From Gilvimarinus polysaccharolyticus (lineage in GTDB: Bacteria; Pseudomonadota; Gammaproteobacteria; Pseudomonadales; Cellvibrionaceae): a stretch of 64,000 nucleotides of DNA. Shown piece after piece: positions 43,338 through 53,136 of this stretch; position 1 is the stretch's first letter; the number at the start of each line of letters is the position of its first letter. The translations under genes and the position numbers were made by a program. Where the stretch lies: assembly GCF_001187555.1 (NCBI RefSeq), contig NZ_LFIJ01000001.1:770169-834168 (forward strand), in the 5' to 3' direction. Under the pieces are notes generated by a model. The model was not told the DNA's origin, did no database searches, and saw only the letters and a program-made list of their open reading frames with translations.

Positions 43338-44951
43338 ATGAGTGACGTGTCACACAGCTATCAAGAGAAAGAACCCACCCTGATAAAACGAATATTCTAT
43401 AGTACGTTATTTCTTTTATGTCTTGCGTTAACTGGCGTGTCGTTGCCAGGCGCGGCTGAACCGACTCCCGCTGTTAATACGCCCGATGTGGTTTTTGCGA
43501 CGGTTAAAAAACACGCAAAAGAGCTGGCAAATAAACCCTATCAAAAACCTGACAGTAATGTCCCTCAAGCTTTAGCTGATATGAACTACGAGCAGTATCG
43601 CTCAATATATTTTCGTCGTGAGGCGGGACTATGGCAGCACGATTCATTATTTGAAGTTCAGTTTTTTCATCCTGGATTCTATTACAACGAACCTGTCAGT
43701 ATTACTACGGTCGACAAATCCGGTAGTAATACCCACGTGCCGTTTAAATCTGAATATTTTCGCTATGGTGATCAAGTTAAGCCGGTAGCAGGAGCTGTGA
43801 CGGAAGATCTTGGTTTTGCGGGATTTCGTGTGCACTATCCGCTAAATGAAGCCGACCGTAAAAGTGAGTTTATTGTGTTTCAGGGGGCAACTTATTTTAG
43901 ATTAGTCGGGCCCGGTCAAATGTATGGTTTGTCTGCCCGTGGGCTGGCGATTGATACCGCCGAAAGCAGTGGTGAAGAGTTTCCCATGTTTCGCGATTTT
44001 TGGTTATTGCAGCCGGATAAAGAACAAACCACGATGACCGTGGTAGCTTTGATGGATAGCCCGTCTATTAGTGGCGCTTATCGTTTTACTCTGGCGCCAG
44101 GCGCGCCAACGGTAGTGGATGTCGATGCGGCTTTGTATCCGCGCACGGAAGTCAACAAAGTAGGTATAGCGCCGCTAACCAGTATGTTTCATCATGGTGA
44201 AAATAGTACCCGTTATGTCGACGATATTCGTCCTGAGGTTCACGACTCGGATGGTTTACTACTTAACAACTCTCACGGCGATTGGATCTGGCGACCGTTG
44301 AGCAACCCCAAGTCGCTGCGTGTTTCGTCGCTGCAAGACACAAGTCCCAAAGGGTTTGGTTTGTTGCAACGAGATCGTGAATTTAGCAGCTACCTCGATG
44401 CCGAGGCGCACTATTCTGATCGTCCCAGTTTGTGGGTGACGCCCAAAGGGCCGTGGGGTGAAGGTCGGTTAGAGTTGGTAGAGATTCCTACCAACTCCGA
44501 GACCAATGACAATATTGTTGCTTACTGGGTGCCTAAAAATCCGCTACAACCCAAGACTGAAAACTTGTTTTCTTATCAATTGCGTACCTTTGAAACACGT
44601 TTACCAAGCCAAAATTTAGCGCAGGTTGAACGCACCCGTACCGGTTGGGCAGCTATACCGGGCCAAGAGGATGGGCCGCCACGTTCGCACCGAAAGTTTG
44701 CCATCGATTTTACCGGTGGTGAGCTCGAGAACATTTCTCCCGCGGCAGAATTACAAGCCCGCGTAAATACGACGAGCGGCGAGATTACTCACGTTGTGGT
44801 CGAACCGCTGGTTGAGGGCGTATGGCGGGTAGCGTTTACGCTAATACCCGAGGGTCAAGAGCCGGCCGATATGCAAGTGTCTTTAGCTATGCGCGATCAA
44901 CAATTAAGTGAGGTTTGGAGTTATGTCTGGTACCCCGATACTGTGCAGTAA
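43338..44951 (+). CDS. opgG: periplasmic glucan biosynthesis protein OpgG
   Basis: 537 residues with an N-terminal signal (hydrophobic 19-33, after an unusually long polar stretch of 18 residues). OpgG family proteins act in the periplasm on the beta-1,2-glucan backbone of osmoregulated periplasmic glucans. Conserved blocks: YEQYRSIYFRRE, YFRLVGPGQMYGLSARGLAIDT, FPMFRDFWL and RPSLWVTPKGPWGEG. The gene overlaps opgH by 29 bases, forming the usual opgGH operon. It lies beside the ectoine operon, so two osmotic adaptation systems are adjacent. Confidence 0.97.
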   Translation: MSDVSHSYQEKEPTLIKRIFYSTLFLLCLALTGVSLPGAAEPTPAVNTPDVVFATVKKHAKELANKPYQKPDSNVPQALADMNYEQYRSIYFRREAGLWQHDSLFEVQFFHPGFYYNEPVSITTVDKSGSNTHVPFKSEYFRYGDQVKPVAGAVTEDLGFAGFRVHYPLNEADRKSEFIVFQGATYFRLVGPGQMYGLSARGLAIDTAESSGEEFPMFRDFWLLQPDKEQTTMTVVALMDSPSISGAYRFTLAPGAPTVVDVDAALYPRTEVNKVGIAPLTSMFHHGENSTRYVDDIRPEVHDSDGLLLNNSHGDWIWRPLSNPKSLRVSSLQDTSPKGFGLLQRDREFSSYLDAEAHYSDRPSLWVTPKGPWGEGRLELVEIPTNSETNDNIVAYWVPKNPLQPKTENLFSYQLRTFETRLPSQNLAQVERTRTGWAAIPGQEDGPPRSHRKFAIDFTGGELENISPAAELQARVNTTSGEITHVVVEPLVEGVWRVAFTLIPEGQEPADMQVSLAMRDQQLSEVWSYVWYPDTVQ

Positions 44952-46854
44952 AGCCGCAACCAAGCAACCGGAGTTCATCGTGCCAACCCAGTCAAATACG
45001 ATTCGCCTGCCGGGGATCTTAGCGCGCCGAGTATTGTTTTTTGCGGTTGTGTTAGCGCTGGGAGCTTTAGGTGTCGGCATGATGTTTGAGATTCTGCGAC
45101 CTAATGGTGTTAGTTGGTTAGAGATGAGCCTATTGCTGCTGTTTGGTATCACTTTTTTGTGGATTGTTTTTGCTTTTACCAGCGGCGCTATTGGTTTTTT
45201 CTTACAGTTACTGCGTCTCGATCCGCTCACCCTACGGCGGCAGTCGGCGACCCCCAGCCCCGAACCTGAGGTCACGACCCGCACTGCGGTTGTTATGCCG
45301 GTATACAACGAAGATACCGCTAGGGTGATTGCAGGTTTTGAAGTCAGTTTACGCTCGCTCGCGGCAACTGGGCAGCTTGATGCGTTTGATTTTTATCTAC
45401 TGAGCGATACTCAATCCCCCGAGTTAGCCCGTGCCGAGGCCGGTGCTTGGCAGCAGCTGTGTCAACGACTTGGGCCGCTGGCGGCACGGGTGAGCTACCG
45501 TCGTCGTACCGATAACAGCGGCCGCAAGGTCGGCAACGTCAGCGATTTTTGTTGTCGCTGGGGGGATAAGTATGAAGCGATGATTGTACTGGATGCCGAT
45601 AGCGTTATGAGCGGTGAGTGCATGCTCTCACTGGTTCATGCCATTGAACAAAATCCCACGGCAGCACTGGTGCAAACTGTTCCTATACCGGTGCGTCAGA
45701 GCACCATGTTTGGCCGTTTTTTGCAGTTTGCCGCCGATTTGTACAGCCCGATGTTGGCCACCGGACTGGCCTTTTGGCAAACCGATACCGCCAACTATTG
45801 GGGGCATAATGCGATTGTTAGAATCGAGCCTTTTATGCAGCATTGTGGCTTGCCCGAGTTGACCGGTCGCGGCCCGTTTGGCGGTGAAATATTAAGCCAT
45901 GATTTTGTCGAGGCCGCGCTGTTGCGTCGGGCTGGCTGGAACGTGATATTACTGGCTGAGCTACGCGGTAGCTACGAAGAAGTACCCAGTAATTTATTGG
46001 ATTACGCCACCCGAGATCGCCGCTGGGTACAGGGCAATATGCAGCATATTGCCCTGCTAGGTGGAGCGCGCCTGTACGGAGTTAGTCGTTTGCACTTTCT
46101 ACTGGGTGCGGTGGCTTACGTATCATCACTACTGTGGCTAATTATGCTGGCTCTTAGCAGTATCGATGCGGTTGTTCGAGCGTTATCCAGCGATGTATTT
46201 TTCACCTCGGGGTTTCAATTGTTTCCCCACTGGCCGATCGTTAAAACGGGGTTAATTTTTTCTTTACTGAGTTTAACCGTGGCGATGCTTATTCTGCCTA
46301 AGGTGTTCGGTATTGTCATTGCGTTGCAGCAACGTCGCGCTCAATTCGGTGGTGCACGACGGCTTTTACTGGGCTCGTTGATCGAGACGCTATTTGCCAT
46401 CTTAATCGCACCGTTGATGATGGTGTTTCATGCATATTTTGTGGTGTCGGTATTGATTGGCCATAAAGTAAGCTGGAATGCTCAGGCAAGGGAAGGGCGC
46501 ATGGTTCCCTGGCGTGAGGCGTTTGCTCGTACCTTCCCGGCAACATTAATTGCTGTTGTTTGGGGCGTGCTTAGTTATGTATTAACGCCAGTATTTTTTT
46601 GGTGGATGCTGCCGGTACTGGCAGGTTTGGTGTTAGCGGCGCCCATTGTGCGTTACAGCAGTAGTCTAGCGTTGGGGCAGTGGTTGCGTAATGCGGGTGT
46701 TTTTATCGCGCCCTCAGAGGCGCAAGAGCCCGAGGTGCTAGCGGCGTTAACGGTTGCGCTTAACGGACAAAGTGATACTTACCCCGACGTCCCTGAACCG
46801 GCATTGCCAGCCTCACGCTGGCGCGATATGCCGATTCAGAGTTTTGCTAAATAG
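44923..46854 (+). CDS. opgH: glucans biosynthesis glucosyltransferase H
   Basis: 643-residue inner-membrane family 2 glycosyltransferase that polymerises UDP-glucose into OPG backbone. Motifs: MPVYNEDTARV, VLDADSVM near residue 224, GGEILSHDFVEAALLRRAGW and RDRRWVQGN near residue 364. Two N-terminal and about five C-terminal transmembrane segments. It is shorter than E. coli OpgH (about 850), lacking much of the cytoplasmic N-terminal extension that in E. coli links OpgH to FtsZ. ATG at 44923 is preferred over GTG at 44908 because GGAG precedes it closely, though spacing is tight. The stop lies 19 bases from that of convergent batD. Confidence 0.96.
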   Translation: MSGTPILCSKAATKQPEFIVPTQSNTIRLPGILARRVLFFAVVLALGALGVGMMFEILRPNGVSWLEMSLLLLFGITFLWIVFAFTSGAIGFFLQLLRLDPLTLRRQSATPSPEPEVTTRTAVVMPVYNEDTARVIAGFEVSLRSLAATGQLDAFDFYLLSDTQSPELARAEAGAWQQLCQRLGPLAARVSYRRRTDNSGRKVGNVSDFCCRWGDKYEAMIVLDADSVMSGECMLSLVHAIEQNPTAALVQTVPIPVRQSTMFGRFLQFAADLYSPMLATGLAFWQTDTANYWGHNAIVRIEPFMQHCGLPELTGRGPFGGEILSHDFVEAALLRRAGWNVILLAELRGSYEEVPSNLLDYATRDRRWVQGNMQHIALLGGARLYGVSRLHFLLGAVAYVSSLLWLIMLALSSIDAVVRALSSDVFFTSGFQLFPHWPIVKTGLIFSLLSLTVAMLILPKVFGIVIALQQRRAQFGGARRLLLGSLIETLFAILIAPLMMVFHAYFVVSVLIGHKVSWNAQAREGRMVPWREAFARTFPATLIAVVWGVLSYVLTPVFFWWMLPVLAGLVLAAPIVRYSSSLALGQWLRNAGVFIAPSEAQEPEVLAALTVALNGQSDTYPDVPEPALPASRWRDMPIQSFAK

Positions 46855-46873
46855 CTTGGGCGATTGGCAGCAG

Positions 46874-48619
46874 TTATTGTTGAGGGTATAAAGGTGCCAG
46901 GTTTGAGTCCGACGCATCGCGCTTTTGTACCCTTAGTTGTTGAATTAATGGCAATAAATCTCCGGGCGAAAAAGCTTTGCTGTCGCTGTTATCTAAATTG
47001 GGGTGATAGATCGCTTGGTCTAACGCCCGCAACTGCCGCAATAACTCATCGTGCTGCTGGGTTTTATTGGCACAGTAAGCAATTTGCTCAAGTCGGCTGA
47101 TGGGCTGAGCAAAATGAGTCTCTGCCCATAATAATAACGCACGGCGTAACTCGGGCAAATTATCCGTTGCCCCTGCCTTTTTAATCGCGCGCCACAAATT
47201 ATTATCTTGTTTTGCACCGGGCTTTGGCTCTTGCGGCTCACGGCTACGTGTGCGCAGATAAAGGGCTGTCATTATAATAAGTAAAATCAGCGTTACCGCT
47301 TGCGACACAATCAAATAACGCGGAATCGCCTGGTAGTTAAAACCATTAGCTGTTTGAACGCTGCCGGGCAGAGTGGATGTTTGCGGCGGTGGTGTGGCGG
47401 CAACCGCTGGATTATTATCGCCCACAGGCATTTTAGTTTGGGTTTCAACGGCCGGCAGGCGGGCAACCTCAAATTCTCCTGTGGTAGTGTTAAACCACTT
47501 AAGCTCAAGCGGTGGTAAAGTTCTGCGGCCTGCGCTGCTGGGAACCATCGCAATGGTATCGGTACGCTCGCTGCTTAAGCCTGTCTCACTGCGTCGCTCT
47601 TGAGTTTGGGGTTTATCTGTGTAAGTGCTAAAGCCTTCGGTATCGATTGTCGCAATAGGCGGCAGTTGGCTTGGGTGTAAGCCTTCGGCGCTAAGCGTAA
47701 TGCTGCGTGTAATTGGTTCGCCCGCGGTAAGTGATTTTGTATCGTGACTAAAGTGTTGCTTTAAACTGATAGCGCTTGCGGGTAACCACGGACCACTGCC
47801 ATTGGTCGCAGGTATTGGTTTTACTTCAAGCTCAATGGGTGAGCTGCGCCCACGTCTAATCTCACCACCACCAAAACTTAATATCGAGCGGCGGTTAGAT
47901 CGCAAGCGTACGCCGTAATCAAGAGAGGGGATACTCAGTGTGCCACTTTTTTGCGGATACAGTGCAAAGGTTAGCTCGTACACAGCATAAGGCGTGCCGG
48001 CAATCTCGGTGACATACTTGTTCTCGGCGATGGCTTCAATGGTGACTTGATCTAAAGAAAAATCTTGTATCTCTTGTGCATCAAAGTTTTGTCGGGCAAA
48101 GATTTTAGCTTTCAGTAGCACCTGCTCTTGCACGTAGACACTGGATTTATCTGGCTCCACCGTCATAAAAACGTCGGCATCGGCAGTAGCGGGGTTTTGT
48201 TGCGCTTCTTTTACCGTAATACTAATGGATTCTGATTGGGTGCCTGCCGCGCGAATACTCGGCACGGTTAACTGACCTAAACGTTTGGGAGCTAGGGTTA
48301 AGTCCCATTCAAAATAGGCGTCGTGTTTACCATTGATGGTGGTGGAATGTTGGCTGCGATATGTCGAGAGAATCTCAAAATCCTCTTGTACTGGCGAGAA
48401 GTCTGGCTCTGAGGCCTGACTGCCGCCGCGCAACTGAAACTTAACGCTAAGCTGATCGTTGATGCTGATCTGCGTTCGGGTCACTTGAGCGCTTAACGAT
48501 GCGCTACTGGCCTGAGCTGATGTTCCAACTCCTGCTAAGACACAGACCAGCAGTGCTAGTACACGTAACAAATTAGCGCTTGAGAGGCGGCATTGGGTTA
48601 AGGTCTTGCTTTTAATCAT
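46874..48619 (-). CDS. BatD-like protein (oxygen tolerance family)
   Basis: 581 residues. A signal peptide (to about 38, ending in a Ser/Ala-rich region) is followed by Ig-like beta domains with phrases such as TRTQISINDQLSVKFQLRGG and DVFMTVEPDKSSVYVQEQVLL, a transmembrane helix near 425-447, and a cytoplasmic helical tail. This is the BatD architecture of aerotolerance operons, last of six minus-strand genes. The molecular role of Bat proteins remains unclear. It starts six bases after the BatB/C stop. Confidence 0.92.
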   Translation of the reverse strand: MIKSKTLTQCRLSSANLLRVLALLVCVLAGVGTSAQASSASLSAQVTRTQISINDQLSVKFQLRGGSQASEPDFSPVQEDFEILSTYRSQHSTTINGKHDAYFEWDLTLAPKRLGQLTVPSIRAAGTQSESISITVKEAQQNPATADADVFMTVEPDKSSVYVQEQVLLKAKIFARQNFDAQEIQDFSLDQVTIEAIAENKYVTEIAGTPYAVYELTFALYPQKSGTLSIPSLDYGVRLRSNRRSILSFGGGEIRRGRSSPIELEVKPIPATNGSGPWLPASAISLKQHFSHDTKSLTAGEPITRSITLSAEGLHPSQLPPIATIDTEGFSTYTDKPQTQERRSETGLSSERTDTIAMVPSSAGRRTLPPLELKWFNTTTGEFEVARLPAVETQTKMPVGDNNPAVAATPPPQTSTLPGSVQTANGFNYQAIPRYLIVSQAVTLILLIIMTALYLRTRSREPQEPKPGAKQDNNLWRAIKKAGATDNLPELRRALLLWAETHFAQPISRLEQIAYCANKTQQHDELLRQLRALDQAIYHPNLDNSDSKAFSPGDLLPLIQQLRVQKRDASDSNLAPLYPQQ

Positions 48620-48625
48620 CGGTTA

Positions 48626-50617
48626 TCACCAGCGTTGTTCTGAGTTGCCAAAAGTATTCAGCTTTTTTTGTTGCCGATCCTGACGTTGTTGCTCGTATTC
48701 GTAACGAAATTTGTTGCGCAGCAGTCCCGATGGGTCATCGGGTATTTGCCGTAGCCATTGCTCGGTTGCCTGCCGAGCCTCTTGCTCTTCTGGGGTTAAC
48801 GGTTGCGCTTGGGCCTCTAGTTCTTGTTCATTTTTCTCCGCGTTTTCGCTCTCCTCGTCAGCGTTGCCTGCAGCACTTGAGCTAGATTCTTGTTGCTCAT
48901 TCTGACCTTCGCCTTCTGCTGAACTGGCAGAGGATGATTGCCCCTCAGCTGATGGCTCATCGGACTTGCCAGAGGACGAGTTGGACGAGGCCGCCGAGTT
49001 TTGTTGATCAGACTGCCCAGGGTCTTGTTGCGAATCTTGCTGTGATTCTGACGGGTTTGCGGGTGACGATGAGCTGGCGCCGGATTGTGATTCGTCGCTG
49101 TTGTTTTCGCTTTCGTTATTTTGCTCACCTTTTTGCTGTTCATCTTGCGCTTGCTGCTCGGATGATTGTTGCTCCGAGTCGGATGAGTCGTCACCCGATT
49201 GATCCTGCTCCTGTTGATTTTGTTGCTCTTGCTGTTGTTTGAGTTGCTCGATGAGCTGTTGATTAGCTTTGGCATCTTCCATGTCTGGGTCAAGCTTTAG
49301 TGCTTCTTTATAAGCTTTTATCGCATCGTCAAGCTTGCCTGTCTGAGCTAAGGCATTGCCCCGATTGTAGTGGGCGAGGGCACTGTCGTGCTCGGCAAAG
49401 CTGTTGGCCGCCGCTTCATAGTCGCCTGCTCGATATTGCGCAGTGCCTTTCCAAAGTGGGTCATTAAAGGTCTCAGCGGCGCTCGCAGCATCGCCTGCCC
49501 CCAGTGCTTTCGCGCCGCGTTGATCGGGGGTTAAAAAGATTGCGTCAAGCGGATTGTCCAACGTCGCGGCTTGTAGTGGCGGCGACTGCAAGCTAAGAAG
49601 TGGCAGTAATAGTACGGCGACCACCACTCCACGCCGAAAACTTAGCAATAATATTGGCAGTAATAATAAGACTAACCAAGGCCCGCGATCGAGCCACTGA
49701 TCCATTTTTTGTTTTAGCGTGTCGTCGTTGCCTGTGCGATCAAATAAATTACTGCTGGGGTTGAGGTATTCAATATCTTGCTGGTCGATGGTGTTTGTGA
49801 TGTAACGGCCGCCGTTTTTTTGTGCGAGCTTTTGCAATTGTGCACTGCCTAGGCGTGTAATCACAACATTGTTGTTCGCGTCGCGAATAAAGCCGCCAGT
49901 GCCCGATGGAATCGGTGCGCCAGCGTCGGTGCCGACGCCCAATATCAACAAGCGAATACCACTATCTTTTAACGCTTTGTTAATTTCGTCTGCCGCATCG
50001 TCTGTTATGCCATCGGTTACCAATAAAATATGGCCGCGGTCGTAACCGGCATCGTTAAACATTTTTAAAGCGCGTGTCACGGCCGCCTCTGGTCGGCTGC
50101 CGAGCATTGGCATAATGGCCGGGGTCAGTGTTGGGAGCAAGGCTGCAATGGTTCGTGTGTCATCGGTCAAGGGGGTTACCAGATGGGCGTCATCGGCATA
50201 CACAATTAACGCGGTTTCACCTTCGTCCCGGTTTTTAAGAAAGTCGGCAATCTTTAAACGTGCGCGCACTAAACGGCGTGGCTTAACATCCTCGGCTACC
50301 ATCGATGGTGATAAATCTAGGGCGATAATCAGCGCATTGGCTTGACGGTGTACCGGCGAGCTTTGGCGCTCCCAAGCGGGCCCTGCTAATGCTAAGCAGG
50401 CGATAACAAGGGCCAATGCCAAAATGATAATTCCTTTGCGCGATTGTCGCTGGCTTTCGCCGTCGATCAAGTGCACAAGTAATTCGGGCGCTATCAGTTG
50501 TTGCCAGCGGGAGTGGTTAACCCGCGTGCGCCATAAAGCAATAATGATAATGGCCACAACGATGATAAGTAACAGCGCCCAAGGGCGTAAAAAATGAAAC
50601 TCTGCTAACCAGCTCAT
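48626..50617 (-). CDS. BatB-BatC fusion: VWA domain protein with TPR and Q/E/S-rich tail
   Basis: 663 residues. Two N-terminal transmembrane helices (12-29, 62-80) precede a von Willebrand A domain with the metal site Asp101-x-Ser103-x-Ser105 (DLSPS); another membrane segment follows near 307-330. Then come TPR repeats (about 405-450: YNRGNALAQTGKLDDAIKAY) and a tail of about 160 residues made of Gln, Glu, Ser, Asp and Asn (about 450-615). BatB and BatC are separate genes in several bacteria; here they are one frame. The start overlaps the BatA stop (ATGA). Confidence 0.93.
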   Translation of the reverse strand: MSWLAEFHFLRPWALLLIIVVAIIIIALWRTRVNHSRWQQLIAPELLVHLIDGESQRQSRKGIIILALALVIACLALAGPAWERQSSPVHRQANALIIALDLSPSMVAEDVKPRRLVRARLKIADFLKNRDEGETALIVYADDAHLVTPLTDDTRTIAALLPTLTPAIMPMLGSRPEAAVTRALKMFNDAGYDRGHILLVTDGITDDAADEINKALKDSGIRLLILGVGTDAGAPIPSGTGGFIRDANNNVVITRLGSAQLQKLAQKNGGRYITNTIDQQDIEYLNPSSNLFDRTGNDDTLKQKMDQWLDRGPWLVLLLLPILLLSFRRGVVVAVLLLPLLSLQSPPLQAATLDNPLDAIFLTPDQRGAKALGAGDAASAAETFNDPLWKGTAQYRAGDYEAAANSFAEHDSALAHYNRGNALAQTGKLDDAIKAYKEALKLDPDMEDAKANQQLIEQLKQQQEQQNQQEQDQSGDDSSDSEQQSSEQQAQDEQQKGEQNNESENNSDESQSGASSSSPANPSESQQDSQQDPGQSDQQNSAASSNSSSGKSDEPSAEGQSSSASSAEGEGQNEQQESSSSAAGNADEESENAEKNEQELEAQAQPLTPEEQEARQATEQWLRQIPDDPSGLLRNKFRYEYEQQRQDRQQKKLNTFGNSEQRW

Positions 50618-51663
50618 GACTTTGTATCCACAAATGTGCCGTTGTGTGTGTGGCTAGATTTACGGCTAAACGGAATAAAACGTAGCGCAAGTAACCCAGT
50701 AATAAATAACGCTAACCCCAGTGGCCAAAAAAATAATCGCTTACTGGGGCGTACTTTTAACTCATCTAGTTCGATAGGCTCTAAAGCGTCTAGGCGCTGA
50801 TGAATAAGCTCAAGCTCTTCAGTCGTGCGCGCGCGAAAATACTGCCCGCCGGTAACCTTAGCAATTTCTTGTAAGGTGTGTTCATCTAAGTCTCTAGACG
50901 GATTGTAGCGCCTTGGTCCGCGTATTGTTTGCACAATTTGTTCGTCGGCACCAAAACCAATAGTGTAAATTTTAACCCCCATGTCGCGCGCTTTTTGCGC
51001 GGCATCCATTGGCTCGGTTTGTCCTGCGGTGTTGGCGCCATCGCTTAATAATATAATGCGGCGGCTGCCTTCGGGGCGGTCTTTTAAGCGTTTTATGGCT
51101 AACCCTAACGCATCACCAATGGCGGTGGCGGCACCGGCAAAACCAATTTGGGCCTCTTGCAATAATTGATTAACCGTTGCGGTATCGTATGTGAGCGGCG
51201 CCTGCAGATAGGCTTTATCGGCAAATAAAATTAACCCTAAGCGATCCCCTTGGCGGTGTTCGGTAAAGTTGCCAATTACAGCTTTTACGGCATCTAATCG
51301 ATCGTAGCTGCGGTTTTGAAACTGCATACTGGTAACGCCGAGCGGCAGCATATCTTTTTCATCCATGCTTTTTGATATGTCCACCGCTAGCATTAAATCA
51401 CGCCCACTGTAAGGTAATGATTTTGCCTCACCTAGCCAGCGCGGGTCGGCTGCCGCAATGACGCACAGCGCCCAGATAAGCCACAGCAGGCCGTAATTGG
51501 CTATGTTTTTTCCGCGTGTATGTGTACTTGGCCCAATGCTATGTACCTGATTAAAAAATGGTACACGCAGCGCCGCATCATTTTGTTGTCGCGCGGGTAG
51601 CGCGCGTATAAGCAGCGGTGCCGGCAGCAGAGCCAGTAACCAAAGCCAGCCAAATTCAAACAT
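50614..51663 (-). CDS. BatA: membrane-anchored VWA domain protein
   Basis: 349 residues. N-terminal hydrophobic segments (5-21, 56-72), a VWA domain with an intact MIDAS: Asp95, Ser97, Ser99 in DISKS, and a C-terminal transmembrane helix near 308-328. The domain faces one side of the inner membrane and probably binds partners together with the next gene's VWA domain. AGGAG stands six bases before the ATG. Overlaps both neighbours (eight bases with the DUF4381 gene, four with the BatB/C gene). Confidence 0.94.
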   Translation of the reverse strand: MFEFGWLWLLALLPAPLLIRALPARQQNDAALRVPFFNQVHSIGPSTHTRGKNIANYGLLWLIWALCVIAAADPRWLGEAKSLPYSGRDLMLAVDISKSMDEKDMLPLGVTSMQFQNRSYDRLDAVKAVIGNFTEHRQGDRLGLILFADKAYLQAPLTYDTATVNQLLQEAQIGFAGAATAIGDALGLAIKRLKDRPEGSRRIILLSDGANTAGQTEPMDAAQKARDMGVKIYTIGFGADEQIVQTIRGPRRYNPSRDLDEHTLQEIAKVTGGQYFRARTTEELELIHQRLDALEPIELDELKVRPSKRLFFWPLGLALFITGLLALRFIPFSRKSSHTHNGTFVDTKS

Positions 51664-52165
51664 GGGCGGACTCCTTTATTTTGGTTTTGTTGGCGCTTTT
51701 ATGTTGTTTAACCCAGTGTTTTGCCAGCGTGATAACAGCTTCCTGGTCGACCTCTGGATTGGGTCTATAGGCGGCCTCACCCAGTGGGAGCCCGGCACCT
51801 TCACGAAACACTACCGAACTTGGCGACACTGATTGATCAAGGTATTCAAGCCACGCTTGACCGCTTAAGGTGCCGGCGCGGCTGTTAGGGTTGCGATGCA
51901 AGGCAACCCGTTTAAGGATTCTGTTAACCGCTTCGATAAACTCAGAAGCGCTCAGCTTGGCGTGTATTAATGTGTGCAGTTCACGCTGAGCTTGGCTTAG
52001 GTAGCGGCGTTGACCTCGGCGTTTTACCCACCATAAGATCAGCCCAGCAAGCACTGCGAGGCAGACAAAAATCACCAGCCACCAACCCAAGGCCAGTGGC
52101 CACCAAGAAATGGCGTCGGGTGAATGTATATCTTTTAATTGTGTCAGTGGATCGCTTGGATTCAT
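51656..52165 (-). CDS. DUF4381 membrane protein
   Basis: 169 residues with one transmembrane helix near 21-47 (WWPLALGWWLVIFVCLAVLAG) and a soluble tail containing AQRELHTLIHAK and GTLSGQAWLEYLDQ. This fits the DUF4381 family regularly found between DUF58 and VWA genes in such operons. Function unknown. Its start overlaps the DUF58 stop as ATGA. Confidence 0.9.
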   Translation of the reverse strand: MNPSDPLTQLKDIHSPDAISWWPLALGWWLVIFVCLAVLAGLILWWVKRRGQRRYLSQAQRELHTLIHAKLSASEFIEAVNRILKRVALHRNPNSRAGTLSGQAWLEYLDQSVSPSSVVFREGAGLPLGEAAYRPNPEVDQEAVITLAKHWVKQHKSANKTKIKESAHV

Positions 52166-53127
52166 GGGGTTAAATTGCGCTTGGTAGTCGATGTTCGCTG
52201 TTGCCGGCCAAACCGCTGGCGCAGCCGTTCGATGGGCTCATCGCGGGTGCTGATGTCGATAACCTCTAGACCGAGCCGCTGGGTTGTGTCCGTAAGTAAT
52301 TGTTCGCGCTGCTCGTTAAGGGCGCGGTATTGTGCTTGAAAGTGTTTGTCGCCGACCGGTAATTGCTGCCGCTCCTGACCGTTAGTAATCGTGAGCTGGC
52401 CGCTGCCACTGATGGCACGCTCCAACGGGTCATGAGTTCGAATAAGCGTAATATCTAAGTGCCGGTGTAAATGGAATAACTGCTTTTCAGCTTCGGCGTC
52501 TAGATCGTGTAAGTCGCTGACAATAAATAATGCTGAGCCTGGCTTGGCAATGCGGCGAGTATCTTTAAGCATTTGCGCCAAGGTTAATGGACCCTTACCG
52601 ATGGGGCTGGTGAGCTTATGGTTAAACGATTGCAGTAGTTGTAAGGCCGCTAATACGTTGTGCTTGCTACGCTTGGGGCGCAGGTCGCGAAACTCTTGAT
52701 CGTTAAAACCCAATGCCCCAAGCCGATCGCCACCTTCGAGCGCGGCCCAACTCAGTAGGGCGCTAATATGGCAGGCAAGCACCGATTTAAAACAGTTGAC
52801 ACTGCCAAAAAACATCTCGGGGCGCTGATCGCAAAGAATATACACAGGGCGCTCGCGCTCTTCGCTGTAGAGCTTAGTGTGCGGCACCTGGGTGCGAGCG
52901 GTTACCCGCCAATCAATAGCGCGGATATCATCGCCGGGCTGATACAGGCGAACCTCTTCAAAGTCGACACCGCGACCGCGAAAGCGGGTACGCAGCCGGC
53001 CGCTTTGCATACTGCGGGCCGGACGACGGGCAAATAGGTTTAGCTCGCGCGCGGCAAATCGTGCGCGTAGCAAGCTGGCCATATCGCAAAAAGCGCCGCT
53101 GGCGTTTGGCTTGGCGATAACACTCAT
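52162..53127 (-). CDS. DUF58 domain protein
   Basis: 321 residues. The central DUF58 signature is clear: GRGVDFEEVRLYQPGDDIR AIDWRVTARTQVPH, followed by a VWA-like fold without an intact metal site. No transmembrane helices are seen. DUF58 proteins are the standard partner of MoxR ATPases, encoded ten bases upstream. Function is inferred only as part of the MoxR system. Confidence 0.94.
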   Translation of the reverse strand: MSVIAKPNASGAFCDMASLLRARFAARELNLFARRPARSMQSGRLRTRFRGRGVDFEEVRLYQPGDDIRAIDWRVTARTQVPHTKLYSEERERPVYILCDQRPEMFFGSVNCFKSVLACHISALLSWAALEGGDRLGALGFNDQEFRDLRPKRSKHNVLAALQLLQSFNHKLTSPIGKGPLTLAQMLKDTRRIAKPGSALFIVSDLHDLDAEAEKQLFHLHRHLDITLIRTHDPLERAISGSGQLTITNGQERQQLPVGDKHFQAQYRALNEQREQLLTDTTQRLGLEVIDISTRDEPIERLRQRFGRQQRTSTTKRNLTP

Positions 53128-53136
53128 GAGTTGATC

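Noticed and set aside
44908-44922. GTG at 44908 as the opgH start
   Set aside because: The ATG at 44923 has GGAG right before it; the extra five residues match nothing typical. The choice is not certain.
48817-49293. 158-codon minus-strand frame rich in Asn, Lys, Ser and Thr
   Set aside because: It is the out-of-frame reading of the Gln/Glu/Ser low-complexity tail of the BatB-BatC gene.
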